The notes under the pieces: generated by a model
Databases searched by the model: none
What the model was told of the DNA's origin: nothing
Seen by the model: the letters and a program-made list of their open reading frames with translations, nothing else
In this document: piece after piece, positions 1-11,539 of the stretch
How positions within the stretch are numbered: position 1 is the stretch's first letter
Layout: each line of letters begins with the position of its first letter
NCBI GenBank assembly: GCA_011109175.1
Contig: RDEW01000025.1
Span: 155,990 to 219,989, forward strand
Length of the DNA stretch: 64,000 nt
Direction of reading: 5' to 3'
Origin: Dicyema japonicum
Lineage: Eukaryota; Dicyemida; Rhombozoa; Dicyemidae
Translations under genes and position numbers: made by a program

Positions 1-119
1 ATTCTTGGCCCATAAACGGACGATCTATTTTCACATCCAGAAATGCAGTTTTTATTCTAAGAGATTTATAAAGGGTAGCTCCAAAAAGGCACATATTATC
101 TATACCACTAGACCGATAT

Positions 120-205
120 GTGCTTGTGGAATCGAGGGAGGAGCATCGGGCCAAGATGAAGCCCCTGTTAGAGCGTGCTGGGATCACGTGATTAGTTAGT
201 TTGTG
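120..205 (+). repeat. 3' fragment of a dispersed repeat
   Basis: The sequence from the GAGGGAGGA motif to the GTGATTAGTTAGTTT tail recurs, diverged, at about 6,265-6,340 and 18,535-18,600. A similar tail occurs at 44,600-44,640. It looks like the 3' end of a SINE or of a non-LTR element. The first 120 bases of the window show nothing else I can support. Confidence 0.4.
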
Positions 206-244
206 TAACCGTGGTTTCTGGTGTTATTATTATTAAGACACTTT

Positions 245-510
245 ATTTTAAGTAAAAACAGTTATTATAACTAATCGATGAGAACCAAGGAATGCTCTTC
301 ACTCCTTTTTTCTTTTTGTTGTGTGTATGTCCTTTATAGACTATCCCGTTCCGACGTGATATTTTCCTTGATGACGGTGTCACTCGTCAAACCAAAACAT
401 CGTAGATGCGTGGTACCTTCAACTGAATATACATCAGCGAGATTCGAACCAGAAATCATCAGGCCTTTTGCCAGGCACTTATGACACTGCACCATCCCGG
501 CTGGGTAGCA
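245..510 (-). repeat. tRNA-derived SINE, family A, copy 1
   Basis: Read on the minus strand from about 510, it begins with a tRNA-like head: an A-box-like TGGTGCAGTG and a B box GGTTCGAATCT about 45 nt apart. An unrelated body follows with the recognisable motif GCATCTACGATG, then a tail ending near ACTAATCG and a TAATAA-rich stretch. The same head, body and tail recur at 11,340, 16,500, 46,054 and 47,190. The order of tRNA head, tRNA-unrelated body and A/T-rich end is the standard SINE layout. Its own polymerase III boxes look near-consensus. Confidence 0.7.
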
Positions 511-928
511 TCAAAAAGCAATAAAAATTTTCTTTTTTTGTTATTAACATATAATGGGGTTTCCGTACAAAAGTTTTCATCAATCATGAAGCAAAGTGTA
601 CATTCGCTTTAATGGAGTTGTCACCACTTTAACCTATCTACAATTTATCACATGGCAAATTAAGCGTGGTCCTTTTCAAAGAAGATTTTTCTAAGCTCCT
701 CCAATTTTAGACAGTCGGTTGATTCTCAACATGTTTTGCGAATATAAATCTTGATCATACGTCACTCACAGGTCCACGATCGTGGTGTAAAAATCTATAC
801 AAAAGCGATCAAAAATGATTAATTTAATATAAATATAAATTTGTTTTTTTATCAAAATTAATTTATATTATATAATAAACATAACAAGTGACCTAATTAT
901 AACCAGTGACGTGTTCATTAACATTTCT

Positions 929-2101
929 ATGTTGTTAATATTTTTTTCATTGATCACAAAAATCGAAGTTGAACATAATATAATATTTTATGGAGATTAT
1001 TTTTTGACAAATATCAATGAGAAAGTATTTAATAATAAATATTATAGAAAACAATCGATTTATTCAGAATAACATCAAATCAAAACGGAAATAAATTGAA
1101 GTATAAAATCAAGAAATACAATTTAACTGTCGAATTGATCATTCAACATCTAAGAATTCTATGACATAACAATGAAAATTGAATTAAATTCCAGTAATTT
1201 AATATTTAACTATTAAAGGCAATAAAACCTATACAAATACAATAAACATCGCACATATCAAAAATGGAGAATATTACAGATGTGGAGATACTTCCATCAG
1301 TTTAGAGAATGACTATTCTGTCACAATATATTCTTTGATAATACAATATAGAACTGATCTTTATTATTCACATATAACTGGAAGAGGTTTGAATATAATT
1401 TAATAAAGCTCATGACTGTAATCCATCTAACGATCCAAATACTCCAATTTGGTATTTTATGAATGGAAATCAACTCATGGGTTTAATAAGTGGGAATATT
1501 GAAATCGATGAATACACTGATGAACATGTAAAATTTAAAATTTTTATTATAGTTTACACATATTTTTACTTTTAAGAATGTCAAACTCCAAAATTGATTT
1601 TGAAATTGATAGAATTAAGGTGCATCTAAATTTATCCTCGATCCAAATATTTTTTATATTAAAATTAAAACAAAATAAATATTATATTTCGGAAATTACT
1701 TTAATCTACAAAAACAAAAATATGGGGACATGGTATAATAATAATCCGAATTATGTCGACGTCGGAAATCATTATAATTGTAAAATGTTTAGTGTTATTT
1801 TTCATGAAATTCGTGTTAAATTTTTATCATTCAAAGCGCAATTTTTTCCGAAAGGATTTGAATTTCAATTTAATCGGAAATGGTTTGAATTTTGGTAAAT
1901 TTAGATTCTGGGTGTTTTGAAAATGAATTAGCTATAAGAAAGCATATGCTCACTCTTTCACAAAATTATAAAACAATTCTCGAAAATGATAGGTCTAATC
2001 ATTCAAAAAAATATAAAATTATTGGAATTACAGTCACTATTGTAGTACTTACGATTATTGGAGTACTTGGTTTCTTTATGTCAAACATCAAAAAAATATA
2101 A
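929..2101 (+). pseudogene. LAMP-like lysosomal membrane glycoprotein, decayed copy 1
   Basis: This is the most diverged of three copies; the others lie on the minus strand at 9,775-10,932 and 21,773-22,940. It starts with a signal-peptide-like MLLIFFSLITKI at 929. A luminal region follows with a YYRCG motif, a C-containing HDCNPSND segment and a second half with YVDVGNHYNC. It ends with a membrane span (IIGITVTIVVLTIIGVL) and a very short tail. The order YxC, QxF-like strand, second C, membrane span near the C-terminus fits the LAMP luminal-domain pattern (inference). Introns of 22-25 nt are still visible. Compared with the other copies it has two 2-nt losses and one 1-nt gain in coding parts, so it is probably dead. 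Confidence 0.5.
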
Positions 2102-3240
2102 TAGAACTAATGGGATATATTCCCATTTATTAAAATGGTTAATATTGATTTACTTGTTTTTTCGTTTGAAATAATATTTGTTTGATTTTTCTTAATATTC
2201 TGACATGGTTTAAAATATAAGTTAAATTTTTAACTTTATTGCTTTTAAAATGCTTTAATTTGAATATCATAGAATAGGATGGTCCTCTTAAATCACTTCC
2301 GATAGAATGACAACATAAATTCCTAATGGTGGCTAGTCTTCTAAATAACTCTCTATAGTTAATCCTTTACGATACATGAACTCTCAAAAATATGAATTGA
2401 TTATATTCCAAATTATAAGTGAAATATAGGATTCACTTTGGAATCACTAAGCTGAGACTATCTTTCCTTTTTATTCAGTGGCCTTCATTAAACTAGTTAA
2501 CACAAAGAAATATATATAATCTGAAAATTAATTTACTTTTTAGATTTATAAAAAAACAATTAAACAACCACTAAAACTTACTAATTTTACATTTTTTTAA
2601 ATAAATTAAATTTTAATACTCAAGATTATTTAAACTTAAGTTTATTGCACGAAACCAACTACACCTGTCGGATCTTTTGAAAAGTCCAGTCTTATCTGTG
2701 AGTTCTCGTTAGCCATCGGTTCTTTTCACTTGAAAGGACTGGGGGTAAATAAATGAATAATAAATAAATTATAGCTCAAATTCACCTCGAACCACCGTTT
2801 GTAAAATCCTTAAAAGGCTGATCCAATGAATCTTTTAAAATGATCTTTTCAATAACAAGCCCATTATCCCTTTAAAATGATCTTTCCAATAACAAACCCA
2901 TCCGATCACCGTTTTTGAAATTCCTTCAGGAATGAATTGATAAATAAGAAACGTGGAGATTGTGCGTAGCGAGTAAGGGGTGATGAAACGTAAAGATTGT
3001 CTCAATTAAATTGATAAATAGCGAGTAAGGGTAATGGAAAGTGGAGATTGTGCGTATAATGATAAATACAGACATTATAAAAAATTTGGGTTTTAAATTC
3101 CCTCTTCACAGCAAAGATTTTTTTAAGGATTCCAGAAAAATTACGCAATGAAAAAATTATGATATTAGTTATTGATGCAATTTCTAATTCTCAGGAATAT
3201 AGATAGAAGATCTTCCTCGTCTTTGGGATACTGAAAATCA
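2102..3240. other. Gene-free AT-rich tract made of local repeats
   Basis: No gene is supported. The segment 2,519-2,960 recurs directly at 15,797-16,185. Within 2,940-3,110 a short unit (GATAAATAGCGAGTAAGG with TGGAGATTGTGCGTA) is repeated, and it recurs at 16,918-17,005 beside a phosphodiesterase exon fragment. Part of 2,710-2,760 recurs inverted near 4,360-4,410. Confidence 0.6.
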
Positions 3241-3315
3241 GACCTCATTGTACAGTGTGTAACAGCAAAAATGTTGTTTTTCTAAAAGCAGCAATAAAAA
3301 CCATCTAATTAATAG

Positions 3316-3860
3316 TTAATATATTTCCTTGGCACGACAAACATCTAAAATTCTCTTTCTAAAACTTAATGATAATTTTTTGCATGTTTCCAAATCGAAT
3401 ACATTCCAAATGGTCCAAATTTCGACCTTTAGATCATTTAAATCTTGGGGCGCTCTTTCTGCTATTTTTGTTTTAATTATTTTCCAAAAGTTCTCAATTG
3501 GGTTAGAATCAGGAGATTGCGCAACCCAATGCAACAATTCAACATTTTTTCACTTAATCATTGTTTTGTAAGCTTCACAGTGTGTTTAGGATCGTTATCC
3601 AGCTGGAGCACAAATTCAGAAAGCTTTATTTTTCTGCAGAACAAAACAAATTCTTTGATAAAACATCTATATATTTGAATCTATCCATTATCCATCAATA
3701 AAAAACTAATTTACCGACACCATAATATGGGAAACAAGCCCAAACCATCAAACTGCCACCACCAAGTTCGACTGTAAATATTTTTGGGCTATAATCCCTT
3801 ATTGAGCTTTCCATTTGAGTAGAAAAGGTTGAATTTACATTCATCTGAAAATACAACACT
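3316..3860 (-). mobile_element. Tc1/mariner-type transposase relic (C-terminal half)
   Basis: The last 73 codons read AQSPDSNPIENFWKIIK and continue to LSFRKRILDVCRAKE. This matches the end of Tc1-family transposases, including the final catalytic E in NPIEN. Upstream in other frames are FSDECKFNLFYSNG (first catalytic D), GGGSLMVWACF and DNDPKHT (second D). All three DDE catalytic blocks are therefore present, spaced as in DD34E enzymes, but they are split by frameshifts and stops. The N-terminal DNA-binding part is missing. A possible end TACAGTGTG lies near 3,250; no matching inverted repeat was found on the other side. It cannot encode a working enzyme as it stands. Confidence 0.8.
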
Positions 3861-3959
3861 ATTTAGCTTCTTTATCGTAGATGCAAGGGGTGATAGACTC
3901 GACGATTGAAGTCACAACCTTCCATCGTTTACAGCGTTTTTTTTAATGAGACTATTGAA

Positions 3960-4756
3960 TTAGTCTCCACTATCCTATAGATAACTTATCTCCGTCATTC
4001 TTTGAATATTTAAAGATATCCCCATTTTAGATACATAACCAGCGAATAATCTTACTTAGAGTCGTAAAGAAGCGAGAGCTTTCCTGATATAGGCTATATT
4101 TTGTGACTTCGACAGTTTATTCGCATTAAGGTCAAATTTGTTGGTTTATATGATTTTGAAGATAAATTATCGTTTCTTCTTTATTGATCTTCTTTATTTT
4201 GGTAGACTTTATTAAGTATGAAAAGAAATCGAGTTGTTGTCTTAGGAAAGCATGGATTTTACGGGTCATTAATTCAAAGAAAACCCTTATGGCCACAATC
4301 GTAGAAGTCTTCAAACGAAAATACAAAGAACTTGAGATTATGTGAGTAGAACATAAATTTATTTACTCCCAGTCCCTTCAAGTGAAGGAAACCGTTGGCT
4401 AACAAAAATTTAACTACCAATGACGGACGTTTCCAGAGATCCAATAGGTTGATCCCGTGTTGGGAAGACACAGATTGTGAAGCAGGGCACGAGACAGGAT
4501 GATCTGTCCCGTAGTCACCAAGGTTACATAAAGGAAAAGAGGCGGAATTGAGGAAAAGAAAATTTAGTTCGGGACAGTACAAACTATTTAAGCCTGAAAG
4601 TGTAAGTGGACATGAATCAAAAAGGAAACGAATTAAATTTTAATTAATTCTTTAAAATAAATACTTTAATTTTTAAATTATTTTTTTATAAAAGATAAAA
4701 TTTCTATGTGATCTTCTATTAGATGTTGGATATATCGCATGACTATTTTATTAATT
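3960..4756. other. Gene-free stretch, including DNA specific to duplication copy 1
   Basis: No gene is supported. From about 4,137 the sequence enters the 12-kb duplication. Bases from about 4,170 to 4,888 are absent from copy 2, where the flanks join directly near 17,181. A short segment around 3,985-4,045 recurs inverted at about 16,250-16,300. Confidence 0.5.
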
Positions 4757-6060
4757 TTTAGCGTGGCGTTATGAAGATTGATGTGGCTTTGATTCAAGAG
4801 ACTAAACTCCCATTAAAAAGTTCTACCCCGCTGTTTCCTGGATTCAAGTCAATGCTGACTAACCGGACGAAGAGGGGTGGTTGCCTACTCGTTTTATATT
4901 GGAAAGATTCTAAATGAGTGGATTTCAATGGTGAAGAATATCTTGGGAGACGACGATGTTACTCAAATCAACGCAATCTCACTCGAACAACAAATGGAAA
5001 AATTACCTTGGTGCCTCCACCTGGTTTTTCCCGAAGCAGCACTACACTATGCCCAATTTATTCACTTTGGTTTACGTAAAAGGGAACTACGTGTGAAATG
5101 TATTGAATGTTATTAAAACAACCTATTCTAACGGACCGGATAAAATCCAAGAGATCCTTCTAAAGAATCTTGGAATTATGGAATCGCTCCACTAACGGTG
5201 ATATTCAATTACCCTATTAACAAAAATTCTATTCTTATGGAAGCTTGCTCAACTACCCCCAATTTTGAAACCGGAAAAATGAACAAGAATCCGGCTTCTT
5301 ACAGGCCGGTCGCGTTATTGTGTTCATATCGAAAGACTGGTTCTAACAAAAAATCAAAGATTTTTTCTCGGACTTTTCATTTCAACACGTTTTAAAGAAG
5401 AGAGGTCTACTTCGATCCATTTATCAGCCTTGGCTAACTTTATACGATGTGGTTTTTCGCACAGGCCAAAACACATGAAGACTGTTCTTTGCTCCATTGA
5501 CGTACATAAAGCTTTCGACTCTGTGTTAAGGAAGATTCTTACTTGGAAAATTTTCCATAAAAGATCTCTGGAAAGCTTAAACTCTGGATAGCTACGTACT
5601 TAACGGTCGGAGGGTACGCATCTGTATTAGACAATCAAGATCTATTTCTTGGCTTCTTCCGAATGGTGTTCCCAAAGGATCCACAATTAGTATTCGACCA
5701 TTCATGATGGATCTTTCCACACCGGAAGTCGGAAATTATATTCTTCTAACTTATGTCTATAACGTTGTCATCACGTCACGTGATCGGAACATCCAGATTG
5801 CTACCTCGAGAATGCAACAAATCTGGACTGCCTTAACGAATGGTTACTGAGGAACATCCTGTCTACCAGCACTGAGAAGTCCATCACAACTCGCTTCACA
5901 TCAGACATGAGACTTGGAAGACGGACGGTCGATTTAAAAGCACACAATGGTGTCATCTTCTTTAGAAAATCTCAAAAAATCCTTAGGGTGTTTTTTGACA
6001 TTTTATTCTCCCCCATGTTGAAAATGTTATTAAAAATGTAAAAAGAAGACTAACCTATTG
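4757..6060 (+). mobile_element. Non-LTR retrotransposon relic (APE endonuclease then RT), copy 1
   Basis: At 4,780 the frame reads DVALIQETKLP with a following GF...GG pattern. This is the start of the apurinic-like endonuclease of jockey/CR1-type elements. Next come a GPDKI motif at 5,140, SYRPVALLC at 5,290 and NGVPKGSTISI with DLSTPE and the degenerate YVYNVVIT box near 5,660-5,780, the RT palm motifs. Stops and frameshifts break every domain. In the YADD-equivalent position the two aspartates are lost, so this copy is not active. The same relic is at 17,181-18,300. Confidence 0.75.
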
Positions 6061-6359
6061 AGATTTCTCTCTGGCTTATGGAAAATCGGGATCCATTCAT
6101 TTATTGGAGATATGTTTTGAAGATCGAGGATAGTAGAAAAACAAAATTAAGGAACGAGAGTCCCAATAAAATCTAATGCCAATAAAATCCATGATACGCA
6201 TCAACCGGGAACGTGCTTTCATGGCTACGAATAACCAGTCATTTGGCCGATACTTGCTTGTGTGGGGTCGAGGGAGGATCATCGAACCATGCTGAGATTT
6301 CTACTATAGCGTGCTGGATTATGTGATTAGTTTGTTTGGTGTAAGTCTCATCATAAGGC

Positions 6360-6915
6360 TCTGTCTCCACGCCTAGACCTTCCTTTTTTTTAAATTTTTT
6401 TAGAACGTTTCTCACAGTTTTGAGTGCTCCGTTTTTTATTTGTATCGCTGTATGTGTCCTGGATCCTTAATCTCCTCCTGAAACCATTGATCCGTCCTCC
6501 ACAAACATTCTAATCGGTTTTAACAGCATATCTTCGTCCTAACTTAGACAGTCTCTCAGTTTCATGTTTAAAGAAAGCTTAATTGCGGCTCTTCTTGTCT
6601 TTTCTAAAAGGAATAAGATCTTCTCCCTCTTCGGAAAGAAGAACCATCCACCCATAATGTAGACTAGGTAGAATAACTCCCTTAAAAATGAAGAGGTAGG
6701 TGTCAAGGCTAACATGTAACTTTCATGTATATAAGAGCGACTGAAAAGCTTTCTTTCTCCTCCCTTTTATGTCGTCTATGTAATCTCCTGCGTATCTATA
6801 GTCGAGTCGCAGGTAGCGAAGACTGCGTGCATTTTTTACTCCCAATGTGTACTCTTGTTTCAAGTGCTTGTTTAATTGTTGTGACATTGTGTCTATTGGG
6901 CCTACTACTCCCATT
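6360..6915 (-). mobile_element. Antisense RT C-terminal relic of a non-LTR element, copy 1
   Basis: On the minus strand a 63-codon frame gives SLRYLRLDYRYAGDYIDDIK and continues in other frames with KGVILPSLHYG. This resembles the segment after the RT palm in non-LTR elements (YLG block, then an LP..YG block), and it is broken by stops. It recurs at 18,620-19,176 within the duplication. The family is not assigned. The flanks 6,061-6,360 hold only the dispersed repeat tail noted at 120-205. Confidence 0.45.
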
Positions 6916-7429
6916 GAGCACGCAGTGGGAGTTTGCTCTCATGATCGCGAGCTCAATGTTCTGGAAGAGTCATCGCATAATTCTAGGCTCATCCTACGCA
7001 GTCTGCAAGCCGTCCGATTAACCTGATAAATTCTGACTTGCTCGGGCCAATAAGGTCGACTCTCCTGAAATCACTATTCCTGTAGAAATTACAGTTTTAA
7101 TTTTGATAAATCATTAAGAACGAAATATCACGGATAAAAACTTTAAACCAAATGAAAAGTTGATTACTAAATTTTTTACAGTTAAGAAACTTAAAGTAAC
7201 CAAATCAACGGTCCTCGCAACATAATCGATGATAATTAATTGAATGTACGAACGTGACTGCATGAGTATTCCATCTCAAAACTGGAAGTGAAACTAAATT
7301 GAATCAGTAATAAATAAAATTAAGATATTGACGTTGCAAATAACACTAAGCAGAAGCTACTAATAGACAGTGGCCATTTCCGCAACGATTACGTTTTCAA
7401 GGAACAGAAAACGTAATAAAATAGAATGT

Positions 7430-8055
7430 GCTTGATCAGCATCGTCTGGCTTGTCTCTGCATCACGAACGAGAGTAGAGCTTGGCTTAGAACTTTACCAT
7501 GTACCTCACTTGGGACACTATTAGATGACGACGCGACGAGGATTGGAGTTTCCGTCCGCCTCGAAACGGATGTTTGTACCACACACCTGTGTAGGAAGAA
7601 TGGTGGACGCGAAAGGTCTTACGCTCTTTCTGCCGGAGGAGTGCTAGAGGAGTCCTAGACACGCCGCAATAAATGGAGTTATTGCTTGGGGACTTGAGGT
7701 TGCAGGATTTCTTGTCCAATTGGAGCCGCTTGGACTTGCTCAAGCCAATCGAAGACCGGACGGAACCACTCTTCCCACGGGAGAGTGGTAAATACCTTGC
7801 CTGGGAAGCCACTTGTGTCGATATCCTTTCTCCCTCCAACCTTTCAACTACAACAACTACCCAAGCTCTGCTTCGGAAAAGGCTGAGACCCTAAAGATAA
7901 AAAATTACGCATGTCTTTAAGAACAATTCATCTTTGAACTAGTGGCTGTCGAAACGACAGGAATCATTGGAAGCAGGTCACTGACCTTGCTGAACAGGAT
8001 TGGTTCGCTCATCGCGAAGAAAAACGATAGGAGAAAGGAGGTGGATCATTGAGCG
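7430..8055 (+). mobile_element. RLE-type retroelement C-terminal relic, copy 1
   Basis: Three frames together give a Cys-rich segment, then NRRPDGTTL and, downstream, VAVETTGIIGS with NRIGSLIAKK. The RPD motif followed at a short distance by a W/D block is the signature of the restriction-like endonuclease at the end of RLE-type non-LTR elements. The same C-terminal domain is better preserved at 58,682-59,140. Frameshifts and stops are frequent, so this is a dead fragment. The partner copy is at 19,690-20,320. Confidence 0.65.
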
Positions 8056-8188
8056 CATTTACTTACAAATCGTCAGAGGAATGTCGTTTTCAATTATGAG
8101 AGCAGCCAGCAGTTGTTAACTGTTAGTTTTTGCGTTTAAATAAAATTGTTTTTTTGAAAAAATATGTGAACTATTTAAATATAAAAAA

Positions 8189-8260
8189 TGCCGCAACCGG
8201 GAATCGAACCCGGATCATCGCGGCCACAACACGATATTCTAACCATTGAACCATTGCGGC
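8189..8260 (-). tRNA. tRNA-His (anticodon GTG)
   Basis: The minus strand folds as a complete 72-nt cloverleaf. It has a 7-bp acceptor stem GCCGCAA/TTGCGGC, a 4-bp D stem, an anticodon stem TCGTG/CGCGA around loop TTGTGGC (anticodon GTG), a 4-nt variable region and a 5-bp T stem CCGGG/CCCGG with loop TTCGATT. The discriminator is A, as in eukaryotic tRNA-His, where G-1 is added after transcription. There is no intron and no encoded CCA. It lies in a segment of about 270 bp found in duplication copy 1 only. Confidence 0.95.
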
Positions 8261-8499
8261 CATCTCCATCTTAAGAAATATCTATATAATTAATCCATCA
8301 CGTACTTTTAATTTTGTTAAATAATCAACTCTTATTGCCTTTATCATATCAGATTGAAATATTTTTTTATAGTCTGAAATTCCCAGATCGAGAGATTTTA
8401 AAAGTTGCATAATGTCCTTTGCCTTTATATATATAAAACCACTCTATGTTGTGTTTGCAAAGACTACTATGCCGTCTATGAGATAAAAACTTTGTTGAA

Positions 8500-9690
8500 A
8501 ATAATAAGTTTGATAAATGACTTTTTGCTACCCGGAATTTATCCATTAAATACTGCGGATTTGTGTCAGAATCGTCAGAGCCGAAAGAGAGCTCTCTCTG
8601 GATTTGGCCTTCAGCCCCTTACTGTTCAACTTTTATACGGTTGATATTTCACTACCGATAAACAAAGTATGGAAATCTCCGTTTTTGTGGATAACATCCC
8701 AACCTCTTATGTCTCCAATTCAAGAAAATTTTAGTACAAAAGACTTAGGAATTACATCAAAGAAATAGGCAAATTCTGTGTCTCAAAGGTTTGACCATCT
8801 CAACTGAGACAATAAACGCTCTGATAAATGAGATGTTATGGTAGAAGTACTTGTTAGAAAAAAGAGGGCCTTCCAATCTATTCTATTTATAAGAAAGCTA
8901 AAAATGGAAAATAGCTTTTCATCTTAATGTTAGTGCGTGTCATTATCCTGTCGCTTGTTCACGTATGTGAGGGCTGGTACTACTCCCACAGAAAAACTAG
9001 GTAATATGGCAGTTAGAAAAGACAAGAAGAGCGGCTATAAAAAACAAAACTACTATTTTTAGTCGCGTAAAAGACTGGTATAATCTAAAGTTGGACTCCC
9101 GAAGTATAAAATCTCCTAAACACATCTTTTCTGCATCTCTTTGTTAATAAATTTGTTAAAGCTAAAGCAACTAGAGTTTTTAACTGTACCAATCGATGAT
9201 GTGGCGATCAATGACCTAGAAAGTGGAAAGATCATTTTAAAGGATAATTCATTGGATTTGTCCTTGAAAGTTTTTGGTTTCCGGAAAAGGAAATGACGTG
9301 CGAAATGTATTGAGTCATTAAAACAACCTATTCTAACAGACCGGATAAAATCCAGTGATCCTTCTAAAGAATCTTGGGATTATGGAATCGCTGCATTAAC
9401 GATGTTATTCAACCACCCTATTAGTAAAAATTCTATTCCAGTCTTATGGTAGGTTGCTCACCGTCGACCAATTTGATACCCGGAAAATTGAAGAAGGATC
9501 CCACTTCATACAAACCGGTCGCGTTATTGTGTTTGTTGTCGAAAATGCTGGTTCTAGCAAAAAGATTTTCTCTCGGTCTTTCAATTCAACATGGTTTTAA
9601 AAAAGAGAGGTCTACTTCGACCTATTAATCAGCCTTGACTTACTCCATGCGACATGGTTTTTGCATAGTGTAGTGCTTTGGGCGCTAGAG
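8500..9690 (+). mobile_element. Two abutting non-LTR RT fragments, copy 1
   Basis: Around 8,600-8,760 frames resembling the end of an RT palm (LLFN-like, then a D-rich box) can be read. From about 9,300 a second fragment restarts at an upstream part of RT: SKNSIPV, then SYKPVALLCLLSKML and QHGFKKERSTST, typical of the RT finger region of jockey/CR1-like elements. The order suggests the 3' part of one element followed by the middle of another. Stops are many. It recurs at about 20,500-21,690. Confidence 0.6.
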
Positions 9691-9774
9691 TATTGAAAAA
9701 TAATTTATTTAAAAAATGTCAAACTAACAAAAATCAAACAATTATGACTTTAAACCGTTAAACGAGAAATTATA

Positions 9775-10932
9775 TTAAAGCATAGGAATACTTTCAATTT
9801 GATCTACCACATTTCTTTGGCGTTTGTTGTAAACAACCCAAATAACTCCAATAATCGTAAGGACTACCACAGTAAGCGTAATTCCTATGATTTTATAATT
9901 TTTTGAATTATTAGACATATTGTTTTTTGTAGAAATTTTTTTTTCAAAACACCCATAATCTAAATTCACCGTAATTCAAACCACTTCCGATGTAGCTGAA
10001 AATCGAATCATTCCTAAAAACTTGAATTTTTAATGATGAAAAATTAACGTGAAGATTATTATAATTAAAAATAAACATTTCACAGTGATAAAAATTTCCC
10101 ACATCGACATATGTCTGATCATGGGGATACCAGGACAATATCTTTGCCGTACACAAAACCAATTTTTGAGATAAAATAATTATTTTGTGTCAAATTAAAA
10201 ATAAAAAATATATCGATAATGTGACTTTTTATATTCAACTTAATTCCATCGTTTTCAAAATGAATGCTTGGGATTGTTTGTTCTATAGAAAAAGTATGAA
10301 ATAGTGGCTATAATAAAATTTTGTAATTTACCATTATGACATAGTTATTCTTGGCTACAATACGCCCACTTAATATAGCTTTGAGTTTATTTCCATCCAT
10401 AAAATACCAAATTGGAACATTTGGATCGTTAGATGGATTACAGTCATGAGCTTTATTAAATTATATTCAAACCTCTTCCAGTTATATGTGAATAAGGAAG
10501 CTCAGTTCTATATTGTATTATCAAAGAATATATTGTGACAGAATAGTCATTCTCCAAACTGATGGAAGTTTCTCCACATCTGTAATAATCTTCATTTTTG
10601 ACTTCTGTGATGTTTATTGTATTTGTGTAGGTTTTATTATCTTTGATGATTTAAAATTAAATTACTGGAGTTTAATTTAATTTTAATCGTTACGTTATAG
10701 AATTGCTTACAATGTTGAATGATCAATTCAATAGTTAAATTGTGTTCTTGATTTCATAATTCAATTTATTACTGCTTTATTGATATGTGATTCTGAATAC
10801 ATCACTTATTCTCTATTATTGTTAATTATAGAATACATTCTCATGGATATTTGTCAAAAAACAATCTCCATAAAATAACATTCGATGTTGAACTTGGATT
10901 TTTATGAGCAATGAAAAAAATAGTAACAACAT
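9775..10932 (-). pseudogene. LAMP-like lysosomal membrane glycoprotein, decayed copy 2
   Basis: Start ATG at 10,932 gives a hydrophobic leader MLLLFFSLLIKI. The luminal part has two halves: YYRCG then C-containing HDCNPSND, and VDVGNFYHCE with LKIQVF then YGCFE. The membrane span is IIGITLTVVVLTIIGVIWVV with a basic stop YNKRQR. The tail ends ESIPML, close to an acidic dileucine sorting signal. Introns of 24, 25, 22, 24 and 22 nt can be placed. Lesions: an in-frame TAA and a 1-nt loss in exon 2, and a 1-nt gain before the second half. The LAMP assignment rests on the Cys/YxC/QxF pattern and topology only (inference). Confidence 0.5.
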
Positions 10933-11339
10933 AGAAATGTTAATGAACACGTCACTGGTTATAATTAGGTCACTTGTTATGTTTATTATATAATATAAAT
11001 TAATTTTGATAAAAAAACAAATTTATATTAAATTAATCACCTTTGATCGCTTTTGTATAGATTTTTACACAACGATCGTGTGCCTTTGAGTGACGTATGA
11101 TCAAGGATTTATATTCGCAAAACATGTTGAGAATCGGGCGACTGTCAAAAATTGGAGGAGCTTAGAAAAATCTTCTTTAAAGAAGACCACGCCTAGTTTG
11201 CCATGTGGTAAATTGTAAATATGTTAAAGTGGTGACAACTCCATTAAAGCGAATGTACACTTAGCTTCATGATTGATGAAATCATTTGTACGGAAAACCC
11301 TATATATTAATGACAAAAAAAATTTTTATTGCTTTTTGA

Positions 11340-11530
11340 TGCTACCCAGCCGGGATGGTGCAGTGTCATAAGTGCCTGGCAAAAGGCCTGATGATCCCTG
11401 GTTCGAACTCGCTGATGTAAATTCGGTTGAAAGTTCCACGCATCTACGATGTTTTGGCTTGACAAGTGACACGTCATCAAGGAAAATATAACTTCGGAAC
11501 GGGATAGTCTATAAAGGACTTACACACAAC
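11340..11530 (+). repeat. tRNA-derived SINE, family A, copy 2
   Basis: The same tRNA-like head (A-box-like TGGTGCAGTG, then B box GGTTCGAACTC) and the GCATCTACGATG body as the copy at 245-510, on the opposite strand and next to LAMP-like copy 2. It stops in the ACACACAACAA segment, so the usual tail is missing. Confidence 0.7.
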
Positions 11531-11539
11531 AAGGGCTGG

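Larger units (their letters stand above)
245..2110 (+). repeat. Inverted duplicate of 9,770-11,535 (SINE plus LAMP-like copy)
   Basis: The SINE, about 400 bp of AT-rich spacer and the LAMP-like gene in this block are the reverse complement of the block at 9,770-11,535, with scattered substitutions and small indels. The spacer includes a stretch ending near CATACGTCACTCA that matches the complement of about 11,090-11,300. The 511-928 interval holds only this shared spacer, which probably includes the upstream region of the LAMP-like gene. Confidence 0.7.

Noticed and set aside
340-510. A functional tRNA at the SINE head
   Set aside because: The A and B boxes fit, but the acceptor stem does not pair and an unrelated body follows.
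7486-7839. 117-codon minus-strand frame
   Set aside because: Antisense to the RLE retroelement relic and broken in the second duplication copy.
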